Source: Fulvia fulva (Eukaryota; Ascomycota; Dothideomycetes; Mycosphaerellales; Mycosphaerellaceae). From it: a stretch of 64,000 nt of DNA. Positions within the stretch are counted from its first letter, which is position 1; each line of letters opens with the position of its first letter. The stretch spans positions 3,038,001-3,102,000 of the forward strand of contig NC_063022.1 in assembly GCF_020509005.1 (NCBI RefSeq), read 5' to 3'. Below are positions 45,056-59,340 of this stretch, piece after piece. Under the pieces are notes generated by a model, which worked only from the letters and a program-made list of their open reading frames with translations, did no database searches and was not told where the DNA came from. The translations under genes were made by a program, and so were the position numbers.

Positions 45056-48000
45056 AACTCCGCTATACTCTTAAACGAGGTAAGGATAAGGGATACGAAC
45101 ATTCCCCTAGATATAGACGGGTTCTCGGAAGACTTTACTAGGTATAGAGTAGCCTCTTTAGTAGACTTGTTTTCGGGATACGACTAGATTACGCTTAACG
45201 AAAGTAGCCGAGACTTAACGGCCTTTATAACGCCTCTTAGGCTTATACGGTATATAACGTTACTATAGGGTACGACGAACTTAGTTACTTAGTTCGTACG
45301 GATAGTAACTAAGGTGTTAATAGACTATATTTCTTACTAAGCAAAACTATTTCTTAACGATATCGGCGTAAAAGGTCCTACTAAGGACTATAGTAACGCT
45401 AAGGTAGAGCCTAGCCTTCGACGATAGGTTATAGAACATATTATGTCCCTTAATCTTATTCTTACGGACCTCGAGAGGGCCGGAGCGGTGGTCGTAGGGG
45501 AGAAGTCGCAGTGGCTTTATAAGACCCTAAAGATCGTAGGCTATATTACTAGCCCGAGCGGCCGCTATCTAGATCCTAAGGTAGTAGCTAAGATCTTAAA
45601 CTAGCTAACCCTAAAGTACGTAAAGGACGTTCGAGTTTATATTAGGATCTATATTTACTTCCGGATTTAGATCCCCTAGTTTATAATCGTCGCTCGGCTA
45701 ATATATAAACTTTTAAGGAAGGACGTCGAGTTTATCTAGACTAAGAATAAGTAGTTCTCGAAAGAGAATCTAGTAAGGTTCCTAGTAATAACACCGGCGT
45801 TAGTAACTATCTCCTACGCCCTAGGAGCTAGTAGGATCTTCGTTTCTATTAACGCGAGTAGTATTAGGTAGGGTTGTATAATATCGTAGGAATTACTAGA
45901 TAACACTCGACGAAGACATCCGGTAAGGTATAAGAGCGGTACCTAGAACGTAAACGAGGCTAAGTATAATATAGGAAAGCGGGAGTGCCTCGGAGTGCTA
46001 AAGGGCCTTAAGAAGGTATAGCGCTACCTCGTAGGAGTAGACTTTATCCTCGAAGTTAATACTAAAACGCTAGTATAGTAGTTAAATCGGCTAGTATCCG
46101 ACATTCTAAACTCTATAATAGTAAGGTAGGTTGCTTAGATCCGGCTATTTACCTTTAAAGTAAGGCATATCGATAGGAAGAAGTACTCCGGACCGGATAT
46201 ACTGTCTCGTAAACTACCTATAGCTAAGGAGCTTACGGAACCTAACGATAATATTTATAAGATAATTAATAACAAATTCTTCCGTTACGCCGAGCTAGTT
46301 AATACTTTCCCCGTTATTCTAGAGCGTAAACGACTTCTCGAACCCTAGTATAGTAATAATTCCGAGCTTAAAGCTTATATTCTAGTATATCGAACACGAC
46401 CGGAAGGGGTCACCCGGGCTAAGTATCGAAACCTCGTTAAGAAGAGTCCTCGGTACTACTTTAGAGACAAGCTCTTGTTTTATTAGCGGCGAAGGGGTAC
46501 ACTAATATAGCTAGTAGTAGACGATAATAATGCTTAGAAAGAGATCGTGATATACTATTACGAAAAGTATAGTTACCGGAGTATAGAGCTAGTATTTAAT
46601 CTTGTTACTAGCCGGTATTACTAGGAGGGCTACTTCTCTAACGTATCGAATTAGGTAAGGACTTGTGCTCCTTACAACTTTTGCGAAGGTAACTAGAGAG
46701 TAGGAGAAATGTACTTATCGACTTAGTAGGTTATAGGAGAGAGGTAGTACTACGATCCCGTCTACGTATATAGAAACGGGTACTTACTTGTCGCCCGAGA
46801 AGCTCTAAGTAGGTAGATTAAGGCGAAGGTCGTACGGAAGCCTCTAAATTCGCGGGCGATTACTAAGTTCCTATACGAGATAGTATTTAGCCGGCATAGA
46901 TACTACTATAAGATTATACTTAATAACGCTAGTATTAACGAAGGGGAGGTAGAGAGGATACTTATTAGTATAGGTATTAAGTATATCCGGATCTTACCCT
47001 ACTATCTATAGTTCAATATAACTATAGAAGTAGGACATCGACCTATTCTAGCTATATTAGCTAAGCTTACTAAGAACACCTATAAGTCCTAGGAACGATA
47101 GATTGCTACGGTGCTTTAGGCTAATAGAACCACGGTATCTAGAATTACGGGTATAACGCCGGCGGAGGTTCTATATAGCTATCGTACTGTTCTCCCGATC
47201 GAGGTAGAATACCTAATATAGGCGAACTATAAATAGGGATCTATTAGATTAACGGAGGAGCTATTAGCTATTCGGGCGCGTTAGTTATAGGTGCGGGATA
47301 TAAGTCTTAAGGAGTTGTAGTTATAAAGAGTAAGGCTTCGTGTCCTAAATAAGGAATACTTTGATACTAAACGTAGTATTAACTTCTAGGGGTTCTAGGT
47401 CGGAGATCTTATAGTCAAGTTCGACAAGGCGTATACGGATGACCTATCTAGAAAGATTAGGTACCGCTAGCTTAGGCCGTATCGTATAGCTAAGGTGTAC
47501 TCGGGGTTTAGTATATACGTCCTTAAAGAGCTTAATACTACGAGGTTAAAGTATATATAAGCCCGAGAGAACCTAAAGCTGATCCTATAGTTAAGACCGG
47601 ACCCGGAGCTTAATCTTCCTAACGCTAAAGACATTATAGCGCTAGAGAATAGGGTTGATGTCGAGAATGTCGAAAAAGGCGATCTTCCGAATAAGAATAG
47701 ACCTACTACGTCCGAATCTAACGACAAAGAGGATGACGATATACTTCTAATAGGTATTAATAGGGCTACTGTACTTCTAGAACTAGAATCTAAGCCGACG
47801 AGACTATAGGTGCGGCCTTATGACCTTACTACGGAGGAGATGGCCAAATTCACTAAGATTTAGGTCAAAGGAGGGATAGGACTCTATTATTTCTTTTTTT
47901 TCTTAGGCGTAAGGAGTTCACTTAGTAGTTTTAGTTTCTAACCTTAGTTTAACTAGCTTCTAGTTCTAGTACCTAGTTTCTAGCGTACTTGACCGATTTC

Positions 48001-48218
48001 TAGGCTATATCCTTAATTTAAGAGTAGGCTTACTACGAAGACTAGACTTTAACTTAGCCTTCTTAGCCCCTTATAGAATGAACTTGCGATCTCCTTAATA
48101 TCTCTAGACTAACTACTTGACTAGACGCCGGATCCGCCTTCTTTACGTATAACTTGTAGGTATAGTTTCTTAGTCTATATTAGCGTAGCGGAGGTGAAAC
48201 TAGGGATAGTTTCGTAAT

Positions 48219-48227
48219 AGGGGAGGA
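48219..48227 (+). other. Gypsy A polypurine tract
   Basis: AGGGGAGGA lies two bases before the 3' LTR, where plus-strand priming occurs in LTR retrotransposons. The same tract, inverted, adjoins the LTR at 14133. Confidence 0.6.
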
Positions 48228-48229
48228 TA

Positions 48230-48560
48230 TATTAACGAGCTAAGGGCCCCTTTAGACCCTGAAATTTACGCGTCGAATCTCGTTAACCTTTAACGGTTAA
48301 TTACGTAGTAGGGGTATATAGGGGTACTACTAAGATATATATAGTTAGGAGGCGACCTTAGTAGAAAGCTAAGGATTTTTACGAAGAATCTCTCTATAAG
48401 ACGAAAATACGGGAATCTGAAAATTTCAGATTTATTATCTTTTAGGACTACTATATATATATTTCACGGCCCGTAGACCGGTAAGTATATATACCTACGC
48501 GTAAGCTATCCTAAGGTCACTAGGCGCGTCCTTGCTTACTAGGGTAGTTAGTCGTCTATA
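48230..48560 (+). repeat. Gypsy A 3' LTR
   Basis: 331 bp from TATTAACGAG to GTCGTCTATA (TG...CA before RIP). Partial copies are at 25637-25832, 13863-14133 (inverted) and 60060-60240 (inverted). Confidence 0.82.
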
Positions 48561-51500
48561 CTAGTTCGTTAGTAGCCCGGTTAAGGTGTCGAGGCCTACC
48601 GGGAGGTAGATACGTTTAGGGTTAGGTTCCTTATTCGTCTCTTCTACCCTCTTCCTCTTACTCGGCTCGAAGCCCTTATATACGGTAGGTCCCTCCTACT
48701 ATCGTTAGGGGTACCTAGCTAGTATAAAGATCCTTACTTGTCTCGCTCGTTCTTATACTACTATTCTAGCTAGGCATTAGTTTGAATACGCTAGGTGCCT
48801 TCTACCGTAGTATATATACCTACTCTCCTTTGTTAGGCATTCCCTTCCCTAGTATAGACCTACGTAGTAAGGACACCTTAGGGTCTTCTCCCTATATTTT
48901 AGGGCTATATAACTATACTATTAGTATTAGAAGCAATATAGTACCCTATAGCTACTCTAATAGATCTCCGTATCTATTCTCTTATAGTTCTAGAATAGCC
49001 TATTATCTAGTATCTAGTTAGCTTATTCCGCTATCTCTACCTAGATAATAAGCGATAAATACGTCTTCTCTTAGTCTACTATCTTATATAACTATACCGT
49101 CTTCGTTAGGCGTACTCCTAGGGATATATTCTAGTTCTATACTTAGAGTTAGGAAAGGTCTTCGACCTTAAATGTCCTAGGGACCCTATAGGCGATAACG
49201 GTATACTATTAGTAGGAGACTCGTACCGACTTCGCGACTTTAGTAGTCTACTCCTTATAGGTCTCTAGTAGATAGCTAACCTACTAGTGACCTTATTACT
49301 TATAGAACAATAGTATAGATTTAGATCGGTAACTACGTAGAGACTAGGTCTAGCTACTACGTATTACTAGAATACGATATAGTCCTCGGCCGTCCCTAGT
49401 AGGACGAGTATTAACCTACGTTCTACTATACGTTAGGAACTATAACCTTATTCTTACTATATTGTCGACAGAACTATATACTCGGAACTGAACTAGTATA
49501 CGTGTAGTCTATTAACGATAAGGGTATTATACTAATAGGCGTTCTTTAGACCGAGATACTAGTACTAGAGAGTTCGCGACCTTAAGCTCTATCAAATTAC
49601 GTCAAACTCTACGTAGAGGATAAAGACGAACCTATAGTAGTATAGGAGACGTATACGACGAAGGTAGTAATACGACATACCGTCGATATCTACGATAAAC
49701 CGGAACCGTCTTATTATGTCCGCTAGCTACTACCCGCCGATAGGGTTGAAATACTTAAGCGCCTAGCGCGTCGAACGAAGAAAGAACCGAAGGTCGAGAC
49801 TAAGCCGGAGATCGATATAAAGCCTATTAATATAGAAGCACTTCGGCGTATAAGCCGGAGGAAGGGCTATAAAGTATATATAATATAGATATTTGATCCG
49901 AAAGAAGATCTTAATAAGTAAGTCGCGTAAGACCCGCTATCCGCGTATATACTAAAGGCTTTTAGTATAAGAGCAAAGCTAGTACTAGGAGGTAGCGCGG
50001 CGATGTTAGTAGATACTAATACTTAAGAAAACATAGATAGATAGGAGAAGCCCCGGGGTGACTATACCTAGCGGTAACTTAACGCCTCTACTATATTAGC
50101 TAACGACTATTAGCGTTTTATAAACGGTAAGGACAAAGACTAGGATCCTATCCCTTTGTTACTAGTAGAGTTTAGGGAAATAGCTAGGCTATTTAGCCGT
50201 AAGGAAGTAGATAAGATCCTACCGCGACGGCCTAGCGTAGACTATAAGATTAAGCTAAAGAATAGTTAGACACCGCTATTTCGAACACTATACTCCTTCT
50301 CTATACGAGAGAACGAGGTGATTAAGAAGTAGATCGACGACTAACTTAAGAAAGGCTTTATTTAGAGAAGCGTGTTACTAGTAGTAGCACCTATTCTAAT
50401 AGTTAAAAAGCCGGGTAGAGGGCTACGAGTATACGTAGACTATAGAGCTCTAAACGCGCTTACGACGAAGAGTCGCTACCCGATTCCACTATTTTAAGAG
50501 ACCTTAGATCGTATTACTAGCGCGTAATAGTTCACTAAGCTAGATGTCATCGCTACGTTTAATCGTATCCGTATTATAGTAGGAGACGAGTAGAAAATAG
50601 GCTTTACTACTAGATATAGGCAGTTTAAGTACGTAGTTATACCCTTTAGACTATATAATATACTAGGAACGTTTTAGTTATTTATAAACAATATACTAAG
50701 GGAGTTTCTAGATAACTTCGTATTATGTTACCTTAATAACGTACTTGTCTTTAGTAAGACAAGAGAAGAGTATGTCTAATATGTCCTAAAGGTTCTACGA
50801 AAGCTAGATACCGCCGGGCTCTAGTTAGATATTAATAAATATAAGTTCTTTAGATATAAGACTACTTATCTAGGTGTTATTATTATAAATGAGGGCATTA
50901 AGATAGACCTAGCTAAGATCAAATACGTTAAGAATTAGCCTATACCCGCGATAATTACTAATATCTTGTCGTTTATAGGGTTTACTAACTTCTACCGTAG
51001 GTTTATTAAGGATTTCAGTAATATCTACTTGCCTATAACGAAGCTTACGAGGAATAATGTCCTATAGGGCTAGTCTCTAGTATATTAATAGGCGTTCGAG
51101 GTATTAAAGTAAGTATTTATCGATACGCCTACCTTAAAGCACTTCTACCTAGGGCGAGAGACTATTCTAGAAATAGATGCCTTAGATTACGTAATAGTAG
51201 TAGTACTCTTATACCGTAACGAGTAAGGAGTGTTATATCCTATCGCTTATATATCTAAGAAGATAGATCCCTAGTAATATAACTACGATATCTACGATAA
51301 GGAGCTCCTAGCTATTATATAAGCTTTCGAGAAATAGCGACCGGAGCTAACTATTAATAAACACGGCACCGACGATTATAAGAATCTACTAGACCCGGAA
51401 TCTAAGGACAAGCCGACGCTTATATACTCCGATTATAAGAACCTCGAATAGTTTATAAGTACGAAGTAATTAAACCGTAGATAAGCTCGCTAGGCCGAGT

Positions 51501-53569
51501 TTCTCTCGTAGTTCTTCTTTAAGATTGTCTATAGGCTAGGAGTTTAAGGTACTAAGCTAGATAGCTTAACCCGACGTTTATAGGACTTACCGAAGCCTAG
51601 AGACCTAGATAATCTACGAAACTAATAGTAGTATTAGGTATTACTAGGCCTAGATTATATCCTAAACCTACCGTCTACTAGAGTATTATCGGTATATACT
51701 AATAACGTTATAACCCCGCTTACGACCGCTATTTAAGGACTCTATACGTAAGTAAAGGCTAAGGAAGCCGTTTAATAGCTAGAACGAGATAAACTATATA
51801 CCTTACTAAGGAAGTACCGTATCGATAACCGTTATATAGTCCTAGTCGGAGGCATAATATATATTAAGAATATATATAGTAGTTATAGCCTATTCGTTCC
51901 TCCGGAGTTAGAAGATAATCTAGATAAAGGTGAAATCCCTGTACGTACTCGTATCGTATAAGCTTTCTACGGCTATATAGTAGCTAGTCACTTAGGAGAC
52001 GAGAAGACGTATAAATTAGTAGCTCGTAACTATACCTAGCTAGGTATTATACGATTTATTAAGAGCTATATACGTACCTACCGCGCTTACCGTACGAACA
52101 AGAACACTAATATCTAGTACCTAGGGCTATTAAGACCGCTACTAGTACTATTTAGCGCTTAGGAGGATATCTCTATTAACTTCGTAGTTAAACTACCGAA
52201 GGGAATAAGCGTAGTCGACGGATAAACGTACGAGAATATTATAACCGTTATATACCGCCTAACTAAGGAGCGACATATTATTCCTATTACCTCGATAATA
52301 GTAGAGTATTACGTACTAGTATTCCTTAAGTACGTGTTTAGTAGATATATACTCCCGAAGTCTATTATCTCGGATTGTAGTACGTAATAGGTTTCCGTAT
52401 TCTAGCGTAGGATATACGCGCTACTTAGTATTAATCGAAAGCTATCTTTATTGTTCTATCTAGGAATAGATAGATAGTCGGAGAACATAAACAAAGTAAT
52501 AGAGCAATACCTACGTATCTTTATTAACTATACCTAGGACGACTAGCTAGATTAGACTCTATTAGCTAAGTTTATAGTAAACAATATAGTGTCCGTAATA
52601 ATAGGCGTCTTACCGTTCTATACTAATACTAGGCGTAATCTAAGGTTCTCTAAGTTCGACTTAGACTTGCCTATACTACTAATACTATATAAATAGCGAC
52701 TAGACGCCGAGTCCGCGGACAAGTTTACGGCTAAGATATAAGAGATATACTAATACTTACGATAGTAGATAGCCTTAGTATAAGTAGTCTAAGCTAAGTA
52801 CGTAAACTAGACTCGTATACCTATACCGCGGTACGCCGAAGGCGACGAAGTATAGGTAAGCACTAAGAACTAGACAATAGAGAGACCTTCTCGTAAGATA
52901 GACTTAAAGTAGTCTAGACCGTACGTAATTACGGAGGTACTACCGGGCAATACTTATAAAGTAGAGCTCCTACCTACTTTAAATATCGATAATTGCTTCT
53001 ACTTATACCTTCTTATACTATTCTATCCGCCGGTTATAGGACAGACATAACCTATACTACTACTAATCCGAATTGTCGACGACGAATAATACGAAGCCGA
53101 TCCCGCCGAACTCGATTAATAGGAAGTTAAGTAAATTCTAGACTATAAGAAGAGATATCCGCGAGGACTAATACCGGTAGGAGGTAAGTAGCTAAATTAG
53201 GAATACTTAGTAAAATATATTAGATATAATAAGCTATCCTATAAAGCTACGGACTAGGTTATCGAGACTACTACCGCCTCCGTAGCCGACTTTTACTATA
53301 ACTACCTAAGAGCGACTAAGCTACCTAGTGTTTAACTACCTATAGACTAGATACCGAATAAGAATACTATAGGTATACAAATAGCGCGCTAACTAGTATA
53401 AGTAGCGATAGCTCTAATACCGGTAGGACTAGGCCTCCGGGCTTATAAGAAAGAGAGCGATACGCGTAGTCTAATAGATAATAAGGTGTTTACGAAGGTA
53501 ATAAGAGATATAATAGATACGATAGATATAAGAGGAGAGGAGAGTACTCCGGAGCGTACTCTAAGAGGG
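48561..53569 (+). mobile_element. RIP-mutated Gypsy family B element (gag-pol)
   Basis: Ignoring RIP-type stops, one frame from about 49300 to the end reads as Ty3/Gypsy pol: protease tail with LGRPWQDEYQP (about 49380-49430), reverse transcriptase (about 50240-50960, with SRYPIPL and TKLDVIATFN), RNase H (about 51160-51500), integrase (about 51900-52750) and a C-terminal chromodomain-like stretch EYLVKYIRYNKLSYKATDQ (about 53200-53260). The catalytic YLDD has become YLNN, both changes being RIP-type. The 48561-49130 part is presumably gag but not recognisable, and no 5' LTR is seen. Gypsy C interrupts its 3' end at 53569, inside the purine tract next to the LTR. Confidence 0.82.
53565..53569. 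repeat. Target-site duplication of Gypsy C, left
   Basis: GAGGG here is repeated at 59860-59864. Confidence 0.75.
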
Positions 53570-54088
53570 TGTTAGGGCGAGAGCCTAGCCTATAAGATAT
53601 AAGAATGAAAGCGAGAATATAGGTACGAAGTGTAGATACAAAGGGTATAGTATAATTGCTATATAAAACAAAAGACGAAGAAAGTAAGAGAGGCCTAGGG
53701 AAGGCCAGATATTTATACGCGACCCTCGCGAGTACGTGTCCCCGTATTAATAGGGCTAACCCGTGCGAAGCCGCGCTTAGTAGCTTTGCTCAAAACCTTA
53801 TTCTAACCTACCCTACGTTCCGAGTCTTCTACGAGCTTCTTCTAGGGTCTAGCGTAGTCGCGGGTGCTCGCGGGAGTACCGTAAGTCATATAGTTACGAG
53901 CCGAAGTAAATCTATTAAGGTTTAGTAGAGTAGTAAATTTGGAGGGCTAGGTCCCGTAGTGAATATTACGGGGTATATAATTCTTAGCGCTTATATACTA
54001 AGCTAGACTTTTACTTCTTAACGACTTCTAAGTACTCTAAGGCTCTTCTATCCCTACCTTCTATATACTCTATAGGGAGACTATAATA
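53570..54088 (-). repeat. Gypsy C 3' LTR
   Basis: 519 bp from TGTTAGGGCGAG to GACTATAATA, matching 59341-59859. An 89-codon open frame inside it is a by-product and is repeated in the other LTR; I do not call it a gene. Confidence 0.9.
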
Positions 54089-57000
54089 GTAGCCCCCCCG
54101 AACAAAGCTAAGTTCCTACGAAGCCGTAGTAGTTCTATATATCGAGGATGTTTAGCTTTAGTACTAGGCCTAGGCCTAATATTATAGTCGATATACTATT
54201 AGTAAGCCCCGTCGAAGAGCTTAGATTCGAAGAGCCTACCGATATTAACTTCTAGGCCGTCTACGCGGGCGTAGTATTCTACGATTGCTTAACGATTAAA
54301 GATGATATATTAGATAGGTTCCTATAAGGTATCCTACTTAGGGCAACCTTGCTATTCGACTTTATACTTAATCGGCGGTAGTCCTTTAACGTCGTTAGGC
54401 TCTACGCGGATTTCCCGGATCTTACGGACGGTATAGTCGTTAGAAGGTAGGTTAATAGGCTCGTCGACTTCTACTTTATCGGGAGGACCTAGTATGTCTT
54501 AATTTTAGTTCGGGAATAGGTCCTTAGCCGACGGCCGAAGGCGTACGGGATAGAAGACGTCGTAGATCTTTATATTCGTAGGAAGAGCTAGACGGTAGGC
54601 GTATAAACTAATACGCTCGGTAATCTTAAAAGGACCTAGGTTCTTCTAGCTTAGCTTCTTAGAGGGGCGGTCCGTCTTAATATTCTTAGAGTTAAGGTAG
54701 ACTATATCGCCTACTTAGTAGTCGGGAGCTAGCTAGCGACAACGATTAGCTTAATCCTCGTAGATTGCTTATACGTATACTATCTCGTCGTAGACTTCTT
54801 TATAGATCTATAAGAGTATAGTAGCGAACTCGTCTACTACTTACTCGTTTACGTCTTCGGTAGGCGGGAGAGGCTCTTCTAGTTCTATGCCTATACGAGG
54901 GTAGTAACCTCTCGTAGTATAGAAGGGAGAGTAGCTAGTAGTCTCCGAGTCCTAGTTACGAGTAGCGAACTCTACCGTAGGGATATACTAAGGCCAATCC
55001 TTTTAGTAGTAGTCGACGAAGTAACGAAGGACCTACTCGAGGATAGCGTTCGTAATTTCGGTCTAGCCGTCGGTCTATAGCTAAAAACTAGTCGAGAGGT
55101 TATACTTAATACCTAGGATAGTATATAGACGCTTCTAGAAGTACGAGATGAACTAGGAGCCTCTATTAGAGGTGATGCTATCCGGGAGGCTTTAAAAGCG
55201 CTAGACGAATTCGTAGAATAAGCGAGTAGTCTCCTTTACGGTCATACTCTAGTACGGGATTATATACCGGTCCTTAGAGTAACGGTCTACGATTACTAGA
55301 AGGGCCTTTGCCTTTACGCCGCTAAAGGTCTTACCGTAAGGAAGATCGGTAATAAAGTCTATAGTAATGTGCTTCTACGGACGATTAGGAGCCGGGAGAG
55401 GGTATAAGAGACCGTAGGGGCGGTAGCGGTTAGCTTTAGCTCTTCGGTAAGTAGCGTAGTTTAGTACGTAGCGGCGGACGTCCTTCTAGGAATACGGCTA
55501 CTAGTAATATCTAGCGAGGAGCTTGTAGGTCTTAGCTACGCCTAGGTGACCCCTAGAGGCGGAGTCGTAGACGATTTGAAGAATCTTAGCTCGGATATAA
55601 GAGCCTTCGGGCTACGGTACGTAAAGCTTCTTACGGAAGTAGACGATACCTTCCTAGAGCTCGTACTCGGATAGCGAGAAGCCCGGGAATATCCTCGCGC
55701 TAGATTCAAGGGCCTAAACTAACTCTTAGGCGCCTAGGTCGGTATCGTACGCTATTCGTACTCGTGCTATAATGCCTTTAGGTTACTCCTTATTATTAAA
55801 CCCCTTAAAGTCTAATTCGGGTGAGCCGTCGGTCGTTACTAAGCCCTCTTTATCGTCGTTTAAGTCCTTAGCGTCCGAGGCGTATTCTTTAGGCTCGGAT
55901 TCATTGTTACTCTTATTAAGGTAGGTAGGAGCGAGTACGAGAGTAGTAAAGGAAGCGGCGAGTATAGGCTAGCCGTTCGATAGGTACTCTCGAAGCTCGG
56001 AAGAGAGGTTATACTCTTTAATAACTTGTTACTCTACGATTTACTAGCCCCCTCTTCGATTAACTAGAGAGTTACTAGGGCGGCGGGTAAGGGCGTCGGC
56101 TATCGAGTTAGCCTTACCGGGCGTATACGAGATTATAAAGTTGAACCGGGAGAAGAACTCGCTCTAGCGGGCCTAGCGACGATTAAGTAGCTTGCTCTTT
56201 ATAAAGTAGACGAGGTTCTTATAGTCGGAGCTTACTTAGACGGGTATAGTAGAGCCTTCGAGCTCGGGGCGCTACTCTTTAAAAGCTTTGACAATAGCGA
56301 GAAGCTCCTTATCGTAGATCTCGTAGTTATACTCCGTAGCGGTCATCTTCTTAGAGAGGAAGGCGATAGGTAACTAGGGAGATTTAGGCGAGCGGCGTTA
56401 TAGTAGGACACCGCCTACTATGCCGTCGGATACGTTAGTCTCTATACGGGTCTCTAGTTCGAAATCGAAGTGCTATAGAAGCGGGTTCTTAACAAACTTC
56501 GCTTTAAGCAAGTCAAAAGCCTCCTAGTATTCGTCGGTCTAGGCAAACTTCTTACCCTTATACGTAAGCTTCGTTAAAGGGCGTACTACGCCCGAGAATA
56601 CGTAGATAAAGCGGCGGTAGAAGTTAGTAAAGCCTAGGAAACCCTAGACCTCCTTAACGTTCGTAGGAGTATCCTATTTGACGATAGCGTCGATCTTCTC
56701 TTAGTCTATCTTAATACCGTCTACGGTAATGATTAAACTAAGGAACTTGACTTCGGTCTTCTTAAACTCGTACTTGTCGATATCGAGCTATAAGCCGGCG
56801 TCTATAAGCTTCTAAAGGACCTTATAGACGTGCTCGCGGTACTCCTCCTTAGTCTCGCTATAGACTAGGATGCTGTCGATATAGGTAGTGTAGAACTGAT
56901 CAAGGAACTCCTAAAGGATGTCGTTAATAAAGTTCTAGAAGGTACTAGGCCCGCTATAAACGCCGAAGGGTATAACGAGCGACTCGAATAGCCCGTAGCG

Positions 57001-59340
57001 AGTACGGAAGGCTATAAGATACTCGTATCCTTCTACTATTCGTAACTTATTAAACGTAGTAATGACATCGAGCTTAGTAAAGTACTTGGCCTTAGAGAGG
57101 CGCTCGAGCGTCTCCTAAATCAACGGTATTAGGTAGCGGTTCTTCTTTATAATAGCGTTTAAGCCTCGGTAGTCTATATAGAAGCGTAGGCTACCGCCGG
57201 GCTTCTTAACGAATATAACGGGACTACTAGCGCTAGAACGGCTCGCTCGAATAAACCCCTTCTTTAGGTTCTCTTCGAGGTATCTCTTAAGGACGATAAG
57301 CTCTTCTCGGGATATAGAATATAGCGGTCCGAACGGTGTCTCTATACCTTCTTCTAGCTTAATCTTATAGTCGTAAGGGCGATAAGGAGGTAGCTCGTCT
57401 ACGGCCTTAGTATCGAATACGTAGAGGATGTAGTATACCTAAGGAGGGACCTTCGTAGTAGGGTCGGTAGGTGTACGCTTCTTATCGAGCTTCTCGAGGG
57501 CGATGTCGATATCGCGGAGAGAGGCGGCGAAGACTTAAGCTTTAGGCTACTTAGTAGTAGTAGTAAAGGTAGCGGCGTTTACCTAGAAGATCTTAGTATA
57601 CTTAGGACCGCGCTAAGGCGGCGGAGAAGGCGGAGGTGCCGGAGGAGCTTCTAGAGGGAAGCTAATAGTAAGGGAAGTCTAGTCGATAATAGGTTAGTAT
57701 CGTCTAAACTAGAGGAGGCCGAGGATAAACTTCTAATACGGTAGGGACGTAAGGAAGCTAGTAATCGACATACGCTTACCTCCGAGGGTAATTGACGTGT
57801 ATACAATATAAGTAATCTTACTAGTAGTAGTCTCCGTGCCGGTAAAGAGTTTAAGGGTACGAGGGTACTTCAGTTCCTAGGGTTCGAGGTTAAGAGAGGT
57901 CGCGAGTTTATAGTCTATAAAAGACTCGCCTAGTACGCTAGTGTCTATAAGAGTAAGATTGGAAGAAGAGAGTTTCCTTCAAGCCGATATTTATATTCGT
58001 AACGAACGGTTTATAAGCGTAGTCCTTACCCGTCTCGTCGTATAGGTCTAGCTATACTATATTGATCCTTAACTTCTTTCCTCTCTTCACTTTCGGTAAA
58101 CGTTATTCTTAGTCTTTATCGCGTCGATAAGGAAGACCTAGGCTTTTTCCTACCTAGCGGGAGTAGTAGGAGTAGGCTCGATAGCGCCGATAGCGCCGCG
58201 AACCGGGTTACGGGCGTTACGGATAGCGAGCTACGGATAGTTAGCTACGATATAGCCTAGACCGCCGTAGTAGGTATAGAGTCCGGCCTAGTAACGGCGA
58301 AGCTTCTCTTCGGGAGTAAGCTTACCGTTAACGAGGCCCTAGACTCGAGGGACGGCGGCACTAGCGCTAAGATCTATAGCGTTACCTATAGAGACGGGAG
58401 GGAGAGCCGTAGGAGCGGCGGCGCCTAGTAGAGTAGCGAAGTAGCTTCCGGGACTACGAGGCTAACGACCTTAAGAACGGGAAGCGAGGAGAGAGGCGGT
58501 ATGTTTTATATTAGAGTCGAGGCGCTAGTAGGTCTCGACGAGCTTACGGAAGCTTATAGTACCGACGTCCTTATCCTCGAGGGCTCGAAGAAGCTCTACT
58601 AACAAACTACGGCGGAGAATGCTCTTCTTAGTCTCTTCGTTATAGCCGGTAAACCCGATGTCGCGGTTAAAGGCCGCGAGGTACTCGGCGAAGCTCTTGT
58701 TCTTCTAGAGGAGGTTATAGATAGCGTTCTAGGCGGTAGCTCTACGGTCTAGATCACTAAAGGTAGTACGGAGGTCCTATATTAAGGTGAGGACGTCCGG
58801 GTAGCCGATAGTCTACGTAGCGTTATCGATATAGTATTATACCTAAGCCGCGGCATCTCCCCGAAGGAGGGAGAAGACGTACGTAACCTTGTCCTTCTCT
58901 TACGGAAAGTGGTCGGTATTGGCTAATAGCTTAATAGTGAGCTATGTCTTAAATGCCTTAAACTTGCTCTTATTACCGTCGAACTCGTCTAGGTCGTTAA
59001 CCTTCTTAGAGAAGTACTAGCGGCGGTTATCGTCGGCGTACGGGACGAGGTTCTAGAAGGTGTTTATAATACCTTAAAGGTATATTGCTTAGTTATTTAC
59101 TTACTCGACCTACTAGGCGGTCTCGCGGAAAGAGGAGACGGTACGGTTAATAAGAGCGTAGGCGGTATCGGGGTTAGCGTTTACCTAGGTACCGAAGGTA
59201 GCGGCGTTCGAGAAGGGGATATTAGCCTACTTACTAAAGTAGAATAGAGTGTCTTAGTTATCGAGGTTAACACCTCTATCGGTAGCGTAGTTACCTATAA
59301 GGATGACTCGAGTAGTTAACGGTTTGTTAGTCTTTCGTAA

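Larger units (their letters stand above)
25637..48560 (+). mobile_element. Gypsy family A element, split by nested insertions
   Basis: A Ty3/Gypsy-type LTR retrotransposon in four parts: 25637-27130, 37726-40584, 45041-48229 and the 3' LTR. Read through RIP stops it shows gag (about 26340-38000), a retropepsin-like region (about 39130-39450), reverse transcriptase with SLVDLFSGYD and SRDL words just after 45041, RNase H around 45840-46200, and integrase around 46400-47400. Copia 1 splits gag and a chimeric LINE splits the reverse transcriptase. Removing each insertion and one target-site copy restores a continuous sequence, as confirmed at the first site by the uninterrupted minus-strand copy near 13170-13240. 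Confidence 0.85.

Noticed and set aside
53656..53925. 89-codon open frame, repeated at 59427-59696
   Set aside because: It lies inside the Gypsy C LTRs and is duplicated because the LTR is; no domain and no start context of note.
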